Shown here piece after piece: positions 1-7,966 of a stretch of DNA of 22,012 bases (position 1 is its first letter; every line of letters starts with the position of its first letter). The stretch is taken from NCBI GenBank assembly GCA_964537825.1, contig CAZIDL010000043.1:1-22012 (forward strand), in the 5' to 3' direction. Both the position numbers and the translations under genes were made by a program. A model generated the notes under the pieces. That model did not search any database. It was not told where the DNA came from and worked only from the letters and a program-made list of their open reading frames with translations. The DNA is from CAZIDL01 sp964537825. GTDB taxonomy: Bacteria > Bacteroidota > Bacteroidia > Flavobacteriales_D > CAYVSK01.

Positions 1-1552
1 CGTTGCTCCAGTTGTAAGTATAGGGGGTCTGTCCACCATTCACCGAAACGTTCAGGTCGATCGATGAATTTCCGTAACATCCAAAGACCGTATCAGGGGT
101 GATGGAACTGATGGACAACGAGTCCCACTTGCTCGTGATGATCGAGGTGTCGATACCCGTGGCATTGCAACTGTCAACGGCGGTAACGTAGAGCGAATCC
201 GTAACGTTACCGGGCAATTTGGCTGTGTCCAAAGTGGTGCTGTAACCGCTGCTATCATCCCAGATGTAATCGTAATCAGGTGTGCCGTTGCTCACGTTGG
301 CCCACAGTTTGACCGAGTCGCTCGGACAGTACAATATGGAATCCAAAGCGTTCACATCCAGATCGTAATCGGAGGAATCCTTGATGTAGATCGTGGCATC
401 CTTGATGACCGTATCCCCGCATGCGTTCACAGTCGGCACTTCAAAGAGAAGGGTGTCAATGCCGGTTCCGAGCGAGTCGTAATTGGGGATGATATCGATG
501 GTCTTTAAACTATCCCCCGCTTGGTAGATAACGCTATCAGGCACGTAATTGAAATCGCCCCCATTGACCGCATCACCCTTAAAGGAGAAATGGACGGTAT
601 CCTTTCCACTCGTATCAGGACGGCGTAGATCGATGCTGGCATCCGTACAACCACGTATGATGGAAGAATCCTTGGATTGAACGTTAAGGTCGACTTGAAT
701 GGTGTTGGAGGAAAGGCTTTTCGCTTTAAGAAAGGTCCAGGCATTGTAAGCCTGATCATCACCATCCCCGATCTTCAAGCTCAGGTGGAAAGTGTCCTGA
801 CAAGTGACCTTTTTGCTCTCAGCCACCAGAGAAACCGTATGACCATCTGCATTATGATACCCTGGATCGGTATCATAAGGGGCTAAACCTCCATCACCAT
901 GGCTGGAACTCGAATTCCCATGATCCTGATAATACATGGGATTGGTGGTAAGGTTCACATCGCTGATACTGATCGGATCGTTCGTTCCCGGGATCTGAGC
1001 CATATTAACCGCATTGTTCTGATATGACCCGCTGATACCCGGCCCACTAATGAAAAAGCCGAAAACATCGTTGTATGAATTTCCGACCCATTCCGGGTAC
1101 TCATCGGAACCGAAAACGTAGCCAAACCCTACTGAATCCCCTTGCGGGACGAAGTCGAACTCCAGAATAGCCACATCATTGATCTCTGAGGTCGTATTGG
1201 TCTGTTGAGCAATGCTCAGGAGATCAGGATCCCCTGCCGTGTTGCCGATAATATTGCTACTCGCACCATTATCATTGGGGCCGACGGCAGTGGTACAAAC
1301 CCCGGTACTCATAACGACCCCTTCATCAAAGGGAATGCTGTCGTTCTTTCCATCGAAATACCCAACTTGGATAGAGTCCCCCGTAAAACTTACGTTAAAT
1401 GCCTTGACACCTTTTCCGACCAACACGTTCTTCACCAATTGCTCAGGGGTGAGGCTGGTATCCACGACCATTTGGGAATGGCTCGCTAAAGACAGACAGA
1501 GAAGGAGGGAAAAACTTATAGAGAACCTAAGGACTCGTCGAAGGAGAGGCAT
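1..1552 (-). CDS. Choice-of-anchor L surface protein, N-terminal part (cut by left edge)
   Basis: About 517 codons are visible from an ATG at 1552; the 3' part lies outside the window. The translation opens with a signal peptide (basic MPLLRR, hydrophobic stretch to about residue 22, then ASHSQ). A choice-of-anchor L domain follows, with the hallmark VFGSDEYPEW near residue 146. A Calx-beta-like segment lies at about 300-390 (GGDFNYVPDS, then alternating strands). After it come at least two Ig/SprB-like repeats, each starting with a Cys and ending in a YxYxW pattern (about 408-435 and 493-517). Such proteins in Bacteroidota are long secreted adhesins that usually end in a type IX secretion sorting domain; that end is not visible, so export by that route is inferred. 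No clear TAnnTTTG promoter or ribosome binding site was found before the start. The anchor-L call is strong; exact function is unknown. Confidence 0.85.
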   Translation of the reverse strand, partial: MPLLRRVLRFSISFSLLLCLSLASHSQMVVDTSLTPEQLVKNVLVGKGVKAFNVSFTGDSIQVGYFDGKNDSIPFDEGVVMSTGVCTTAVGPNDNGASSNIIGNTAGDPDLLSIAQQTNTTSEINDVAILEFDFVPQGDSVGFGYVFGSDEYPEWVGNSYNDVFGFFISGPGISGSYQNNAVNMAQIPGTNDPISISDVNLTTNPMYYQDHGNSSSSHGDGGLAPYDTDPGYHNADGHTVSLVAESKKVTCQDTFHLSLKIGDGDDQAYNAWTFLKAKSLSSNTIQVDLNVQSKDSSIIRGCTDASIDLRRPDTSGKDTVHFSFKGDAVNGGDFNYVPDSVIYQAGDSLKTIDIIPNYDSLGTGIDTLLFEVPTVNACGDTVIKDATIYIKDSSDYDLDVNALDSILYCPSDSVKLWANVSNGTPDYDYIWDDSSGYSTTLDTAKLPGNVTDSLYVTAVDSCNATGIDTSIITSKWDSLSISSITPDTVFGCYGNSSIDLNVSVNGGQTPYTYNWSN

Positions 1553-1653
1553 ACGGATGATCGAATTCGTTAGGATTCCAATTTAACAATTATTGAAAGA
1601 AGGATCCATCACCATGACGGAACGACGATCAGATGGATGCTTATCGGAAAAAA

Positions 1654-1741
1654 TGCCCGGGGTGGGACTTGAACCCACACTCCCGGTTGTCCGGGAACAG
1701 GATTTTAAGTCCTGCGTGTCTACCAGTTCCACCACCCGGGC
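1654..1741 (-). tRNA. tRNA-Leu (anticodon TAA)
   Basis: On the minus strand the sequence folds as an 88-nt class II tRNA. Acceptor arms are GCCCGGG and CCCGGGC with discriminator A, the D-arm contains TGGTAGAC, the anticodon loop is CTTAAAA with anticodon TAA, and a long variable arm and the T-arm word GGTTCAAGTCC follow. The long variable arm and the anticodon agree on leucine. The 3' CCA is not encoded (the next bases on the minus strand are TTT), so it must be added after transcription. It stands alone between the adhesin-like gene and the halogenase-like gene. Confidence 0.95.
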
Positions 1742-2026
1742 ACTAAAAAGAAAAAAGGGAATAAAAGCAGTTGCTCGAAGCAGCCTTTATATCGATCGAA
1801 AATACATTGTTTGAACAGGCCTCTTCATGCGCAAGGGATGGATCGGTCCAAGCCCCATTTTGGGGTCCGATATCATCCTTGGGCATCGCCTTCGATCCCC
1901 TTATCGAGTTCAAAGGTAATGGATCCTTTGTACAGCCCTCATCCCTAAAAGGACACAAAATGCTCAAGATCCAACGGGGTTCCCCCGATCATCTTTGTAT
2001 TTTTCACCCCCTTTTAGTACTTACTC

Positions 2027-3274
2027 ATGATGAAGCAAGAGAGCGTGGACGTCCTCGTGATAGGAGCTGGGCCAGCGGGAACCCTTGCAGCGGCTACGTT
2101 GAAGGACCGCGGGATCGACACGCGGATCGTCGAAAAAGAACAGTTCCCTCGTTTTGTGATCGGTGAAAGTTTGCTCCCCAAGTCCATGGAGCATTTCGAA
2201 GAAACGGGCTTGCTCGAGCCTTTGAAAGAACAGGGGTTTCAAAAGAAATACGGGGCCAAGTTCCTGAAGGGAGATCTTTCCTGCGATTTCGATTTCTCCA
2301 ACAACTTCACCGATGGTTGGGAATGGACCTGGCAGGTCCCCCGTGCGGATTTTGATAAAGTATTGGCCGATGAGGTCGAGCGGAAAGGTGTCCCCATCGA
2401 TTACAAGTGCAACGTGAAAGATGTGATATTCGATGGTCCCGATTCACGCAGCATCGTAGAGGATGCCAATGGGGAAGAGAAGGAGATCCATGCCCGGAAG
2501 ATCGTGGATGCGAGTGGATATGGACGCGTGCTACCCCGTTTGTTAGGCTTGGACGAGCCTTCCGATCTGACTCCGAGAACAGCTATGTTCACCCATTTGG
2601 AAGAGCCGGAGCGGCCGGACGGAGAGTCCCAGGACCGGATCCTCCTGATCGCCCACCGGAAAGATGTTTGGATCTGGGTCATCCCGTTCTCCAATGGCAT
2701 CACATCGGTCGGCTTCGTTGGCGACCCGGAGTTCTTTGAAGGATTTGAAGGCTCTGAAGAAGACCGTTTCACTGCGATGATCCACCAGGAGCAGAACATC
2801 CGCGAACGGTTCAAAAACCCCAGCTACGTCTTCACGCCCAAGGAGATCCACGCCTTTTCGGTCAGCGTCAAGAAGCTATACGGGGAAGGGTTCGTATTGA
2901 CGGGGAATAGCACCGAGTTCCTGGATCCGATCTTCTCCTCGGGGACCACCTTTGCCACGGAAACCGCTACGGTCGCCGGGAAGCTCATCAGTCGGGAACT
3001 TCAAGGGGAAAAGGTGGATTGGGAAAAGGAATTCAAAGAGCACATCCTGAAAGGGGTGGAGGTATTCCGCGCTTTCGTAGAGCGATGGTACGACGGAACC
3101 CTCCAGAACATCTTCTTCGCCCCCAACGTGGATGCGAAGGTGAAGCAAAGGCTATGCTCGGTGCTCGCTGGCTATGTTTGGGATCCGGAGAACAATTACG
3201 TCCGCAACACGGATCAAGCCTTGAAGACCCTGGAGCGGATCATGGAAATAGAGGGGCAGGATAAACAGCATTGA
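2027..3274 (+). CDS. Flavin-dependent halogenase-like FAD oxidoreductase
   Basis: The 415-residue protein has an N-terminal FAD-binding motif GAGPAG (13-18) and GESLLP (46-51), the form seen in flavin-dependent halogenases and related monooxygenases. WIWVIP at 215-220 fits the WxWxIP motif described for flavin halogenases. A lysine in KYGAKF (K74) may correspond to the catalytic lysine of tryptophan halogenases. The FAD motif DASGYG is at 161-166, and LDPIFSSG (299-306) resembles the DPxFSSG segment of phenol/pyrrole-type halogenases rather than the tryptophan-type PLEST segment. No flavin reductase or carrier-protein gene lies nearby, so substrate and partner are unknown. The start is ATG 2027 (MMKQES); a second ATG follows directly. 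It converges on the phosphatase gene. It could also be a geranylgeranyl-reductase-like or other non-halogenating flavoprotein. Confidence 0.8.
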   Translation: MMKQESVDVLVIGAGPAGTLAAATLKDRGIDTRIVEKEQFPRFVIGESLLPKSMEHFEETGLLEPLKEQGFQKKYGAKFLKGDLSCDFDFSNNFTDGWEWTWQVPRADFDKVLADEVERKGVPIDYKCNVKDVIFDGPDSRSIVEDANGEEKEIHARKIVDASGYGRVLPRLLGLDEPSDLTPRTAMFTHLEEPERPDGESQDRILLIAHRKDVWIWVIPFSNGITSVGFVGDPEFFEGFEGSEEDRFTAMIHQEQNIRERFKNPSYVFTPKEIHAFSVSVKKLYGEGFVLTGNSTEFLDPIFSSGTTFATETATVAGKLISRELQGEKVDWEKEFKEHILKGVEVFRAFVERWYDGTLQNIFFAPNVDAKVKQRLCSVLAGYVWDPENNYVRNTDQALKTLERIMEIEGQDKQH

Positions 3275-3407
3275 AGCTCCATTGAGAATACAGGAATGAC
3301 TGGTATTCTTCCTCCCTTTCCAAACTGGTGGCCGTTCAAGTCTTTGAGGTCACTGATAAAAGACCCGGTTCAGCATACGAAAACGGTATGGATCGGGAAT
3401 AGGCGGA

Positions 3408-6400
3408 TCAAACCCTCACCCCCACCACGCACACGTCGTCCACCTGTTCCTGCTCCTTCTTCCACTCCTCGAAGACCCGATCGAGCTCCTTCTTCTGCTC
3501 CACGGGGGACATGGTGTGGATTCGGGCGAGCAGCTCCTTGAAGGGGCCGTAGCGGAACTTCTTGCCCTTGGGTCCTCCGAACTGGTCGGCGTAGCCGTCG
3601 GAGAACATGTAGAGCATGGCGTTGCCCGGCACCTCCAGTTCGGCCGTCGTGAATGCCTCGGCCGCTTCCGGCTCGTAACCCACGGCCATTTTGTCCCCCT
3701 TGACCTCGAAACCCTCGGGGGTCTTCTTGAAGGGCCTAACGCTCCCTTCGCCCGCCTCAATCACCTGGTCCCGACGGTAAAAGGCGACTTCCGGGATCGC
3801 TTCGGCCGCTATTTCTTTCACCACGTATAGGGGGTTGTTGGCCCCGGCGAACTGGACCGTCCGACCTTCTCCCGTAGAATCCCCTCCCTTTAGCGGGATC
3901 CGTACCATGGCCGCGTCCATGCCGTCCTTGGCACCGCCTTCCGGGTCGCCGCTCCTTAGTTCGGCTACCACCCTTTCCCTAAGGTCCGTAAGTATTTCTC
4001 CCGGGGTCGGCAGGTCCTTTGCTGCCATGATCTCGTTGAGCTGGTTGATGCCCAGCATGGACATGAAGGCGCCGGGAACACCGTGGCCGGTGCAGTCGAC
4101 CGCGGCGAGGTAGAGGTGCCCCTCCCGCTCCTTAGCCCAATAGAAGTCGCCGCTGACGGTCGCTTGGGGCTTGAAGAGAATGAAGTGTTCGGGAAGGTGA
4201 TCAGAAGCGTACTCCTCGGTCTGCAAGAGCGCATTCTGGATCTTCTGGGCGTAATCGATGCTTGCCGTGATCTCACTGTGAGACTCTTCGAGGGCTTCAT
4301 GTGCTCTTTCCACTTCCTGCTTTTGCTCTTCGACCTTCTCTTTTTGCTCTCTTATCTCCTGCGTCCGCTCCTCGACGATCCGTTCGAGCCTTTGTTTTTG
4401 GGCGACAAGGCGCCGACCGTTGAGCCACACGATCAGCCAAATGAAGCCGATCCCGGCAAGGGTGTAGCCTCCGTAGGCCTCCCAAGTCCGGTACCACGGA
4501 GGCAGGATTCTGAAACGGTACTCGTCCGTGGAGCTTTCGTTGTGGTAGACGTTGCGTGCCTTAACCTTGAATGTGTAGCCCCCCTCCGGAAGGCTGGTGT
4601 ATTCCTTCCGGGTTTGGTCACTCCACTTGCTCCAAGCGGTGTCGAAGCCCGCAAGCTTGTAGCTGTACTCCACTGCTTCCTGCCGGTCAGTAAAGGGAGC
4701 CGCGAAGTGGAACGCCATGCGGTTCTCCGAATAGGGGAGCTCGGGGACCATTCTCTCAAGTTGCTCCTCGACAGGAACATGGGAGAGGAACGAGGCCAGG
4801 CTGTCCTGCTTTTTCCCTTTTCCCTTTTGGCTTCTCCCTTTTCCCTTCTTTCGGTAATTCCCTCCGAAAAGCAGGGAATCGCCCGCCCCGAGCACTTTCC
4901 TCACAAGGCAGTCCCAGGCTCTTCCGTGGTCCTGTTCCACCCCCGGATAATAGCATGCCAAACCCTGATCCCCACCCAACCATGTGCGCACTTCTTCCGG
5001 GTGGATCGCCCGGATCGTTCCGAGATCGAGTCCCCGAAATACGGTGCTGTCGATCCTGTACCCTTTTCCTTCGGGTCTCAGGTGTTTGATATCACCACCC
5101 TTAGAGTCATTGATCCACACCTCGCCGCTAAGTCCCTTTTCGAAACGAAAGACCTGCCGGCTCCCGTCACAAAAGACCTCCCCGAAACGCTCGTCGGGGA
5201 TGAAGGCCTCCCCGTCGAAACGGAAGAGGCCGCTGTCGGTCCCGAAAACAACACCTCCTCCGGTCCGGCCGGGACCCCGGAAGACCATGACCTGTCCTCG
5301 AGGCAATCCGTCGGTCGTATCGTAACGAGCGATCCGATGCCCCGAAAAGGCGCTGTCCACGGTAACGGCCATTACCCCTTTGGAGGGATACCCGGCCCAG
5401 AGCCGGAGCGAGTCCCCACCCTTATTACCCACCCCGACCGAATAGATATCCTCGGGCACGTTCTCAACCGAAAGGAGCGTATCGGGGGGACCACCCTTCC
5501 AAATGAACCTTCCGGAGAGAGCAAAGAAGCCGCCCCGTCCCCCGGCGAGGATCCCCGGCTGCTCTCCTTCGGGAAGGGGTAGCGATGACAAGGCCCTGAC
5601 CTGAGAAGAAAGGACCGTGTCCGTCCTTCTCCCCTCCCCTATCCGGCGTGGAAGGGAGAGGAGGCCCGCACCGCTTCCACCCACCAACATTCTTCCCTCC
5701 TTCCCAGGGAGATCCACACTCACCTCTGGGAGGTAGAGAATGTTCCTGCACTGTTCCACCGTCCCCGGGAAGCGCTCAAAGGTCCCCTTATCCTGTCTCC
5801 ATGACCACACCCCCTGATCGGTGGTCAGGAACAAGGGGGACTCAGGAGGGGGGGGACGAGTTATGGAGTTGACACCGCCGCTAAAAACACCCCCCTCCTC
5901 AACCACGGTGAAGGGAAGCCCGGTGTGGACAAGGGCGAGGCCATTGTTCGTCATAGCCCAGATATCCCCGCCCCGTGTCGAGGTTAGTTGCCAAATCTTC
6001 TTAGCGGGGAACCCCTCCTCCCTGCCGAGATGCCGGAGGACCTCCCCCTTAGTGGATACGAGATAGAGGCCTTTTAGGTTCGTCCCAACAGCGAAGGCCG
6101 CCCCGAAAGGGTTCTGGTCCGGTTCAAGGCGACAAGCGGTATAGATCTCTGCGGCGCTCCATCCCCCATCGGGTTCTCCCGGTAGTTGATCGACCGTTCC
6201 TTGCTCCGGGTCGTAGGAGAAGAGACCCTGCTCTTGTGTGAACACGGTCCACGTCCCCGCGTCCCCCGGAGTGGAGAGGATGGCCATGACCCCTTTCCGG
6301 ACAAGTTTCCTTGATCTGGGGAGGCGGACCCGCTCGGACCCCCTGATGCGGAAGAGCCCCGTGTCCACGTCCTGGATCACTGGCCGAGAGCCCGGGATGT

Positions 6401-6920
6401 GCATCCGGAAGAACCGCTGTCGGGGGTGGAGCACCTCCAAGGTGTCGTCGTGATAGCGGATGAGGTGGTCGTATGCGGCAAAGTACACTCCTTGTTCCCC
6501 GCATGCGATTACGTCCCAAATGGTTCCGAAGTCCCTAAGGGAATCGGGCAAGAGGGGCAAAAGGGAGCGGTGGACAAGACTCCCGGAGCTGTCGGGGAGG
6601 AGGATGCCCATGGTGGAATTCCCCCCAATGAAGAGCCGCCCCATGCTGTCCCGGTCCATAGCGAACACGTACTTACCTGAGCCGACCGCGACGTGGCGGA
6701 AGGTCTCCCCGTCTTGGACGAGGAGCTCACTTGCGGTCCCGAAAGCGGTCCGGCCGTCCGGGAGGGGTTCAGCGCAGAAGATCTGGTCATGTGCCTCGTA
6801 ATCGTCCGGGGTGAAGGTGGTGACCTTGGGGGGCAGGTCCTGTCCTTGAACGGAAGGGAGTGCAGATCCTACCGATAGGGCGACCAGAAAAGCACGGAAG
6901 AGCCTCCGATTCGTTCCCAT
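3408..6920 (-). CDS. Membrane sensor with beta-propeller, Y_Y_Y domain and PPM/SpoIIE-type phosphatase
   Basis: The 1170-residue protein starts with a signal peptide (MGTNRRLFRAFLVALSVGS..., likely cut after VQG at about residue 26). Residues about 30-680 are repeats of the two-component-regulator propeller type (for example TRGGDIWAMTNNGLALV). A basic linker follows at about 690-704, then a Y_Y_Y domain (about 734-800, with EYSYKLAGFDTAWSKW), one membrane segment (about 812-830), a coiled coil (about 832-890) and a C-terminal PPM phosphatase. The metal-binding acidic residues are present: D925 in GDFYW, D942 in VDCTGHG, D1108 in MFSDGYAD and D1161-D1162 near the end. The layout implies that the periplasmic propeller senses a ligand and a cytoplasmic Ser/Thr phosphatase replaces the usual histidine kinase. 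No kinase or anti-sigma partner is in the window, so its target is unknown. Confidence 0.88.
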   Translation of the reverse strand: MGTNRRLFRAFLVALSVGSALPSVQGQDLPPKVTTFTPDDYEAHDQIFCAEPLPDGRTAFGTASELLVQDGETFRHVAVGSGKYVFAMDRDSMGRLFIGGNSTMGILLPDSSGSLVHRSLLPLLPDSLRDFGTIWDVIACGEQGVYFAAYDHLIRYHDDTLEVLHPRQRFFRMHIPGSRPVIQDVDTGLFRIRGSERVRLPRSRKLVRKGVMAILSTPGDAGTWTVFTQEQGLFSYDPEQGTVDQLPGEPDGGWSAAEIYTACRLEPDQNPFGAAFAVGTNLKGLYLVSTKGEVLRHLGREEGFPAKKIWQLTSTRGGDIWAMTNNGLALVHTGLPFTVVEEGGVFSGGVNSITRPPPPESPLFLTTDQGVWSWRQDKGTFERFPGTVEQCRNILYLPEVSVDLPGKEGRMLVGGSGAGLLSLPRRIGEGRRTDTVLSSQVRALSSLPLPEGEQPGILAGGRGGFFALSGRFIWKGGPPDTLLSVENVPEDIYSVGVGNKGGDSLRLWAGYPSKGVMAVTVDSAFSGHRIARYDTTDGLPRGQVMVFRGPGRTGGGVVFGTDSGLFRFDGEAFIPDERFGEVFCDGSRQVFRFEKGLSGEVWINDSKGGDIKHLRPEGKGYRIDSTVFRGLDLGTIRAIHPEEVRTWLGGDQGLACYYPGVEQDHGRAWDCLVRKVLGAGDSLLFGGNYRKKGKGRSQKGKGKKQDSLASFLSHVPVEEQLERMVPELPYSENRMAFHFAAPFTDRQEAVEYSYKLAGFDTAWSKWSDQTRKEYTSLPEGGYTFKVKARNVYHNESSTDEYRFRILPPWYRTWEAYGGYTLAGIGFIWLIVWLNGRRLVAQKQRLERIVEERTQEIREQKEKVEEQKQEVERAHEALEESHSEITASIDYAQKIQNALLQTEEYASDHLPEHFILFKPQATVSGDFYWAKEREGHLYLAAVDCTGHGVPGAFMSMLGINQLNEIMAAKDLPTPGEILTDLRERVVAELRSGDPEGGAKDGMDAAMVRIPLKGGDSTGEGRTVQFAGANNPLYVVKEIAAEAIPEVAFYRRDQVIEAGEGSVRPFKKTPEGFEVKGDKMAVGYEPEAAEAFTTAELEVPGNAMLYMFSDGYADQFGGPKGKKFRYGPFKELLARIHTMSPVEQKKELDRVFEEWKKEQEQVDDVCVVGVRV
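4811..4852. repeat. Six-unit 7-bp tandem array inside the phosphatase gene
   Basis: On the + strand the stretch reads as six 7-bp units: TTTTCCC, TTTTCCC, TTTTGGC, TTCTCCC, TTTTCCC, TTCTTTC. Because 21 bp equals seven codons, the array stays in frame and gives two 7-residue copies, KGKGRSQ and KGKGKKQ, in the linker between the propeller and the Y_Y_Y domain. It looks like an expanded simple repeat tolerated in a flexible linker. Confidence 0.85.
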
Positions 6921-7007
6921 GACCCACTAAAATAAAAATCGTTCATAGCTTGAAAATTTGAGAAGTGTTACCTGAGGGCAAAGGGGGCTTCACCAAAAAG
7001 ACCGGAC

Positions 7008-7035
7008 TATTCAGCATTTTATAAGGTGCTGAATA
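7008..7035. promoter_or_regulatory. 9-bp inverted repeat, possible operator
   Basis: TATTCAGCA (7008-7016) is repeated as its exact reverse complement TGCTGAATA (7027-7035) with a 10-bp A+T-rich spacer. Centre-to-centre spacing is 19 bp, about two helical turns, which would suit a dimeric DNA-binding protein. It lies about 90 bp upstream of the phosphatase start and before the decayed + strand frames. There is no T-run, so it is not a good intrinsic terminator. Function is a guess. Confidence 0.3.
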
Positions 7036-7141
7036 TCTGCTACATTTAAACACCTCTCAAGTAGGGAAAGGATCGTTCTGGCCTACGGTTCTGAGTTGTC
7101 TCATGTCGATCGAGGGATCGGCCACCTCATCCCGCTTTTGA

Positions 7142-7629
7142 CAAGTGGCATTTAGCCCCGCGATCCTTCGAATGGAAACTACAGGCGGCTCAGTTTGCTC
7201 TGGAATAGGTGGGGAAATTTCACCGAATTTTGCATGTAAGTTCAGAGGTGAGCCCAAGCCTACCAAAGATGAAGCCCTTGAGTATCTAAGGAATTTGTAG
7301 AGACCCCTTCCAAAAGGCAGCCGAATACATTAGGAAAACCCTAACGTAAATCGACACAGAATACCGGATGTTGTTTGAAAGGGAGCTTGGCTTTCAGGGT
7401 GCTTACGCTCGGGGAAGTTTGGATATTGAAACCACCCTTATCGAGCAGGTCCGAGAGGTACTCACACGACGGGGGCGCGATCGCTTTAGCAAGGTAGAGT
7501 TTTGGGAGTACAACTCTCTTGGTGGGATTCAGAGGGTATCCTTGTGGACCTTTTGACTTAAAGCTGAAGCTTTATATTCCCCTATTTGCTAGCACCGACC
7601 TTGAAATGGAAGTTGATCAGATCATATAA
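7142..7629 (+). pseudogene. Possible decayed gene of unknown family
   Basis: Three short + strand segments follow one another with protein-like composition but separated by frame changes and stops. The first (7142-7300) ends in KPTKDEALEYLRNL and stop. The second frame begins near 7308 (FQKAAEYIRKTLT), meets a TAA at 7347, and continues to 7556 with RMLFERELGFQGAYARGSLD. The third (about 7546-7629) reads GPFDLKLKLYIPLFAS and ends at TAA 7627-7629. Reading through would need one suppressed stop and two frameshifts. I do not recognise the family. Alternatives are several chance frames, or a genuine small protein of 62 residues starting at ATG 7368. Confidence 0.35.
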
Positions 7630-7812
7630 AAAAAGCTGACATCCAGATAATCAATCGTTTATTTGATCACAGTTCACGTAAAAAGCTCCCCAAATATTCC
7701 AAAGGGTTCAAGAGGGGACACATTTGACCAACGTCTGCTAAAGCGATCCTTCTTCAAAAAGGCCTCGCATCTTCCAAAATCCCCCGAAATCCGTAATTTG
7801 GTACCGGAACAT

Positions 7813-7844
7813 AAAAAAACCCGCGTTAGCGTGCTAACGCGGGT
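7813..7844 (-). terminator. Intrinsic terminator after tRNA-Gly
   Basis: On the minus strand, 3 bp after the tRNA, ACCCGCGTTAGC pairs perfectly with GCTAACGCGGGT and is followed by a run of seven T. The stem is about 11-12 bp with a very short loop. It ends tRNA-Gly transcription and, if there is read-through, mutS transcription as well. Confidence 0.9.
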
Positions 7845-7847
7845 GAG

Positions 7848-7919
7848 AGCGAGAAACGGGATTCGAACCCGCGACCCCAACCTTGGCAAGGTTGTGCTCT
7901 ACCGCTGAGCTATTCTCGC
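7848..7919 (-). tRNA. tRNA-Gly (anticodon GCC)
   Basis: The 72-nt minus-strand sequence folds as a cloverleaf. Acceptor arms are GCGAGAA and TTCTCGC with discriminator T, the D-arm is GCTCAGCGGTAGAGC, the anticodon stem CAACC/GGTTG encloses TTGCCAA (anticodon GCC), and the T-arm is GCGGG TTCGAAT CCCGT. CCA is not encoded. It lies 47 bp downstream of mutS on the same strand with its own likely promoter word between them and a strong terminator after it. Confidence 0.96.
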
Positions 7920-7947
7920 TGAAGGAGCAACTGCTGCTCGGGGAGGA

Positions 7948-7955
7948 CAAATGTA
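7948..7955 (-). promoter_or_regulatory. Bacteroidota -7 promoter element for tRNA-Gly
   Basis: The minus strand reads TACATTTG, an exact match to the Bacteroidota -7 consensus TAnnTTTG, 28 bp before the tRNA 5' end and just after the mutS stop. I could not find a convincing TTTG at the -33 position, which would fall inside the mutS 3' end. Confidence 0.45.
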
Positions 7956-7966
7956 ATAAAGATCGG

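Larger units (their letters stand above)
6921..7812. other. Gene-poor spacer between the phosphatase gene and tRNA-Gly
   Basis: No intact gene of convincing quality is visible in this roughly 890-bp stretch. It holds the 5' flank of the phosphatase gene, a 9-bp inverted repeat (7008-7035), a set of short + strand frames that together look like a decayed gene (7142-7629), and about 180 bp before the tRNA terminator in which I see nothing recognisable. On the minus strand TATTTTAG, 10 bp before the phosphatase ATG, is a one-mismatch version of the Bacteroidota -7 word and could be its promoter. Confidence 0.5.

Noticed and set aside
1654..1741. tRNA-Leu as an integration site for the halogenase-like gene
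   Set aside because: No integrase gene and no repeated tRNA 3' end were found downstream.
1742..2026. Small coding frames between tRNA-Leu and the halogenase-like gene
   Set aside because: Frames on both strands are short, overlap the 5' end of the next gene or lack family-like sequence. I see no gene or clear promoter in this stretch.
3285..3309. Weak stem AGAATAC / GTATTCT after the halogenase-like gene
   Set aside because: Seven A+T-rich pairs, an 11-base loop and no T-run do not make a convincing terminator.
4083..5582. A 499-codon open frame on the + strand inside the phosphatase gene
   Set aside because: It is antisense to a protein with clear propeller and phosphatase motifs, and its own translation shows no recognisable domain. 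It is a by-product of codon use on the other strand.
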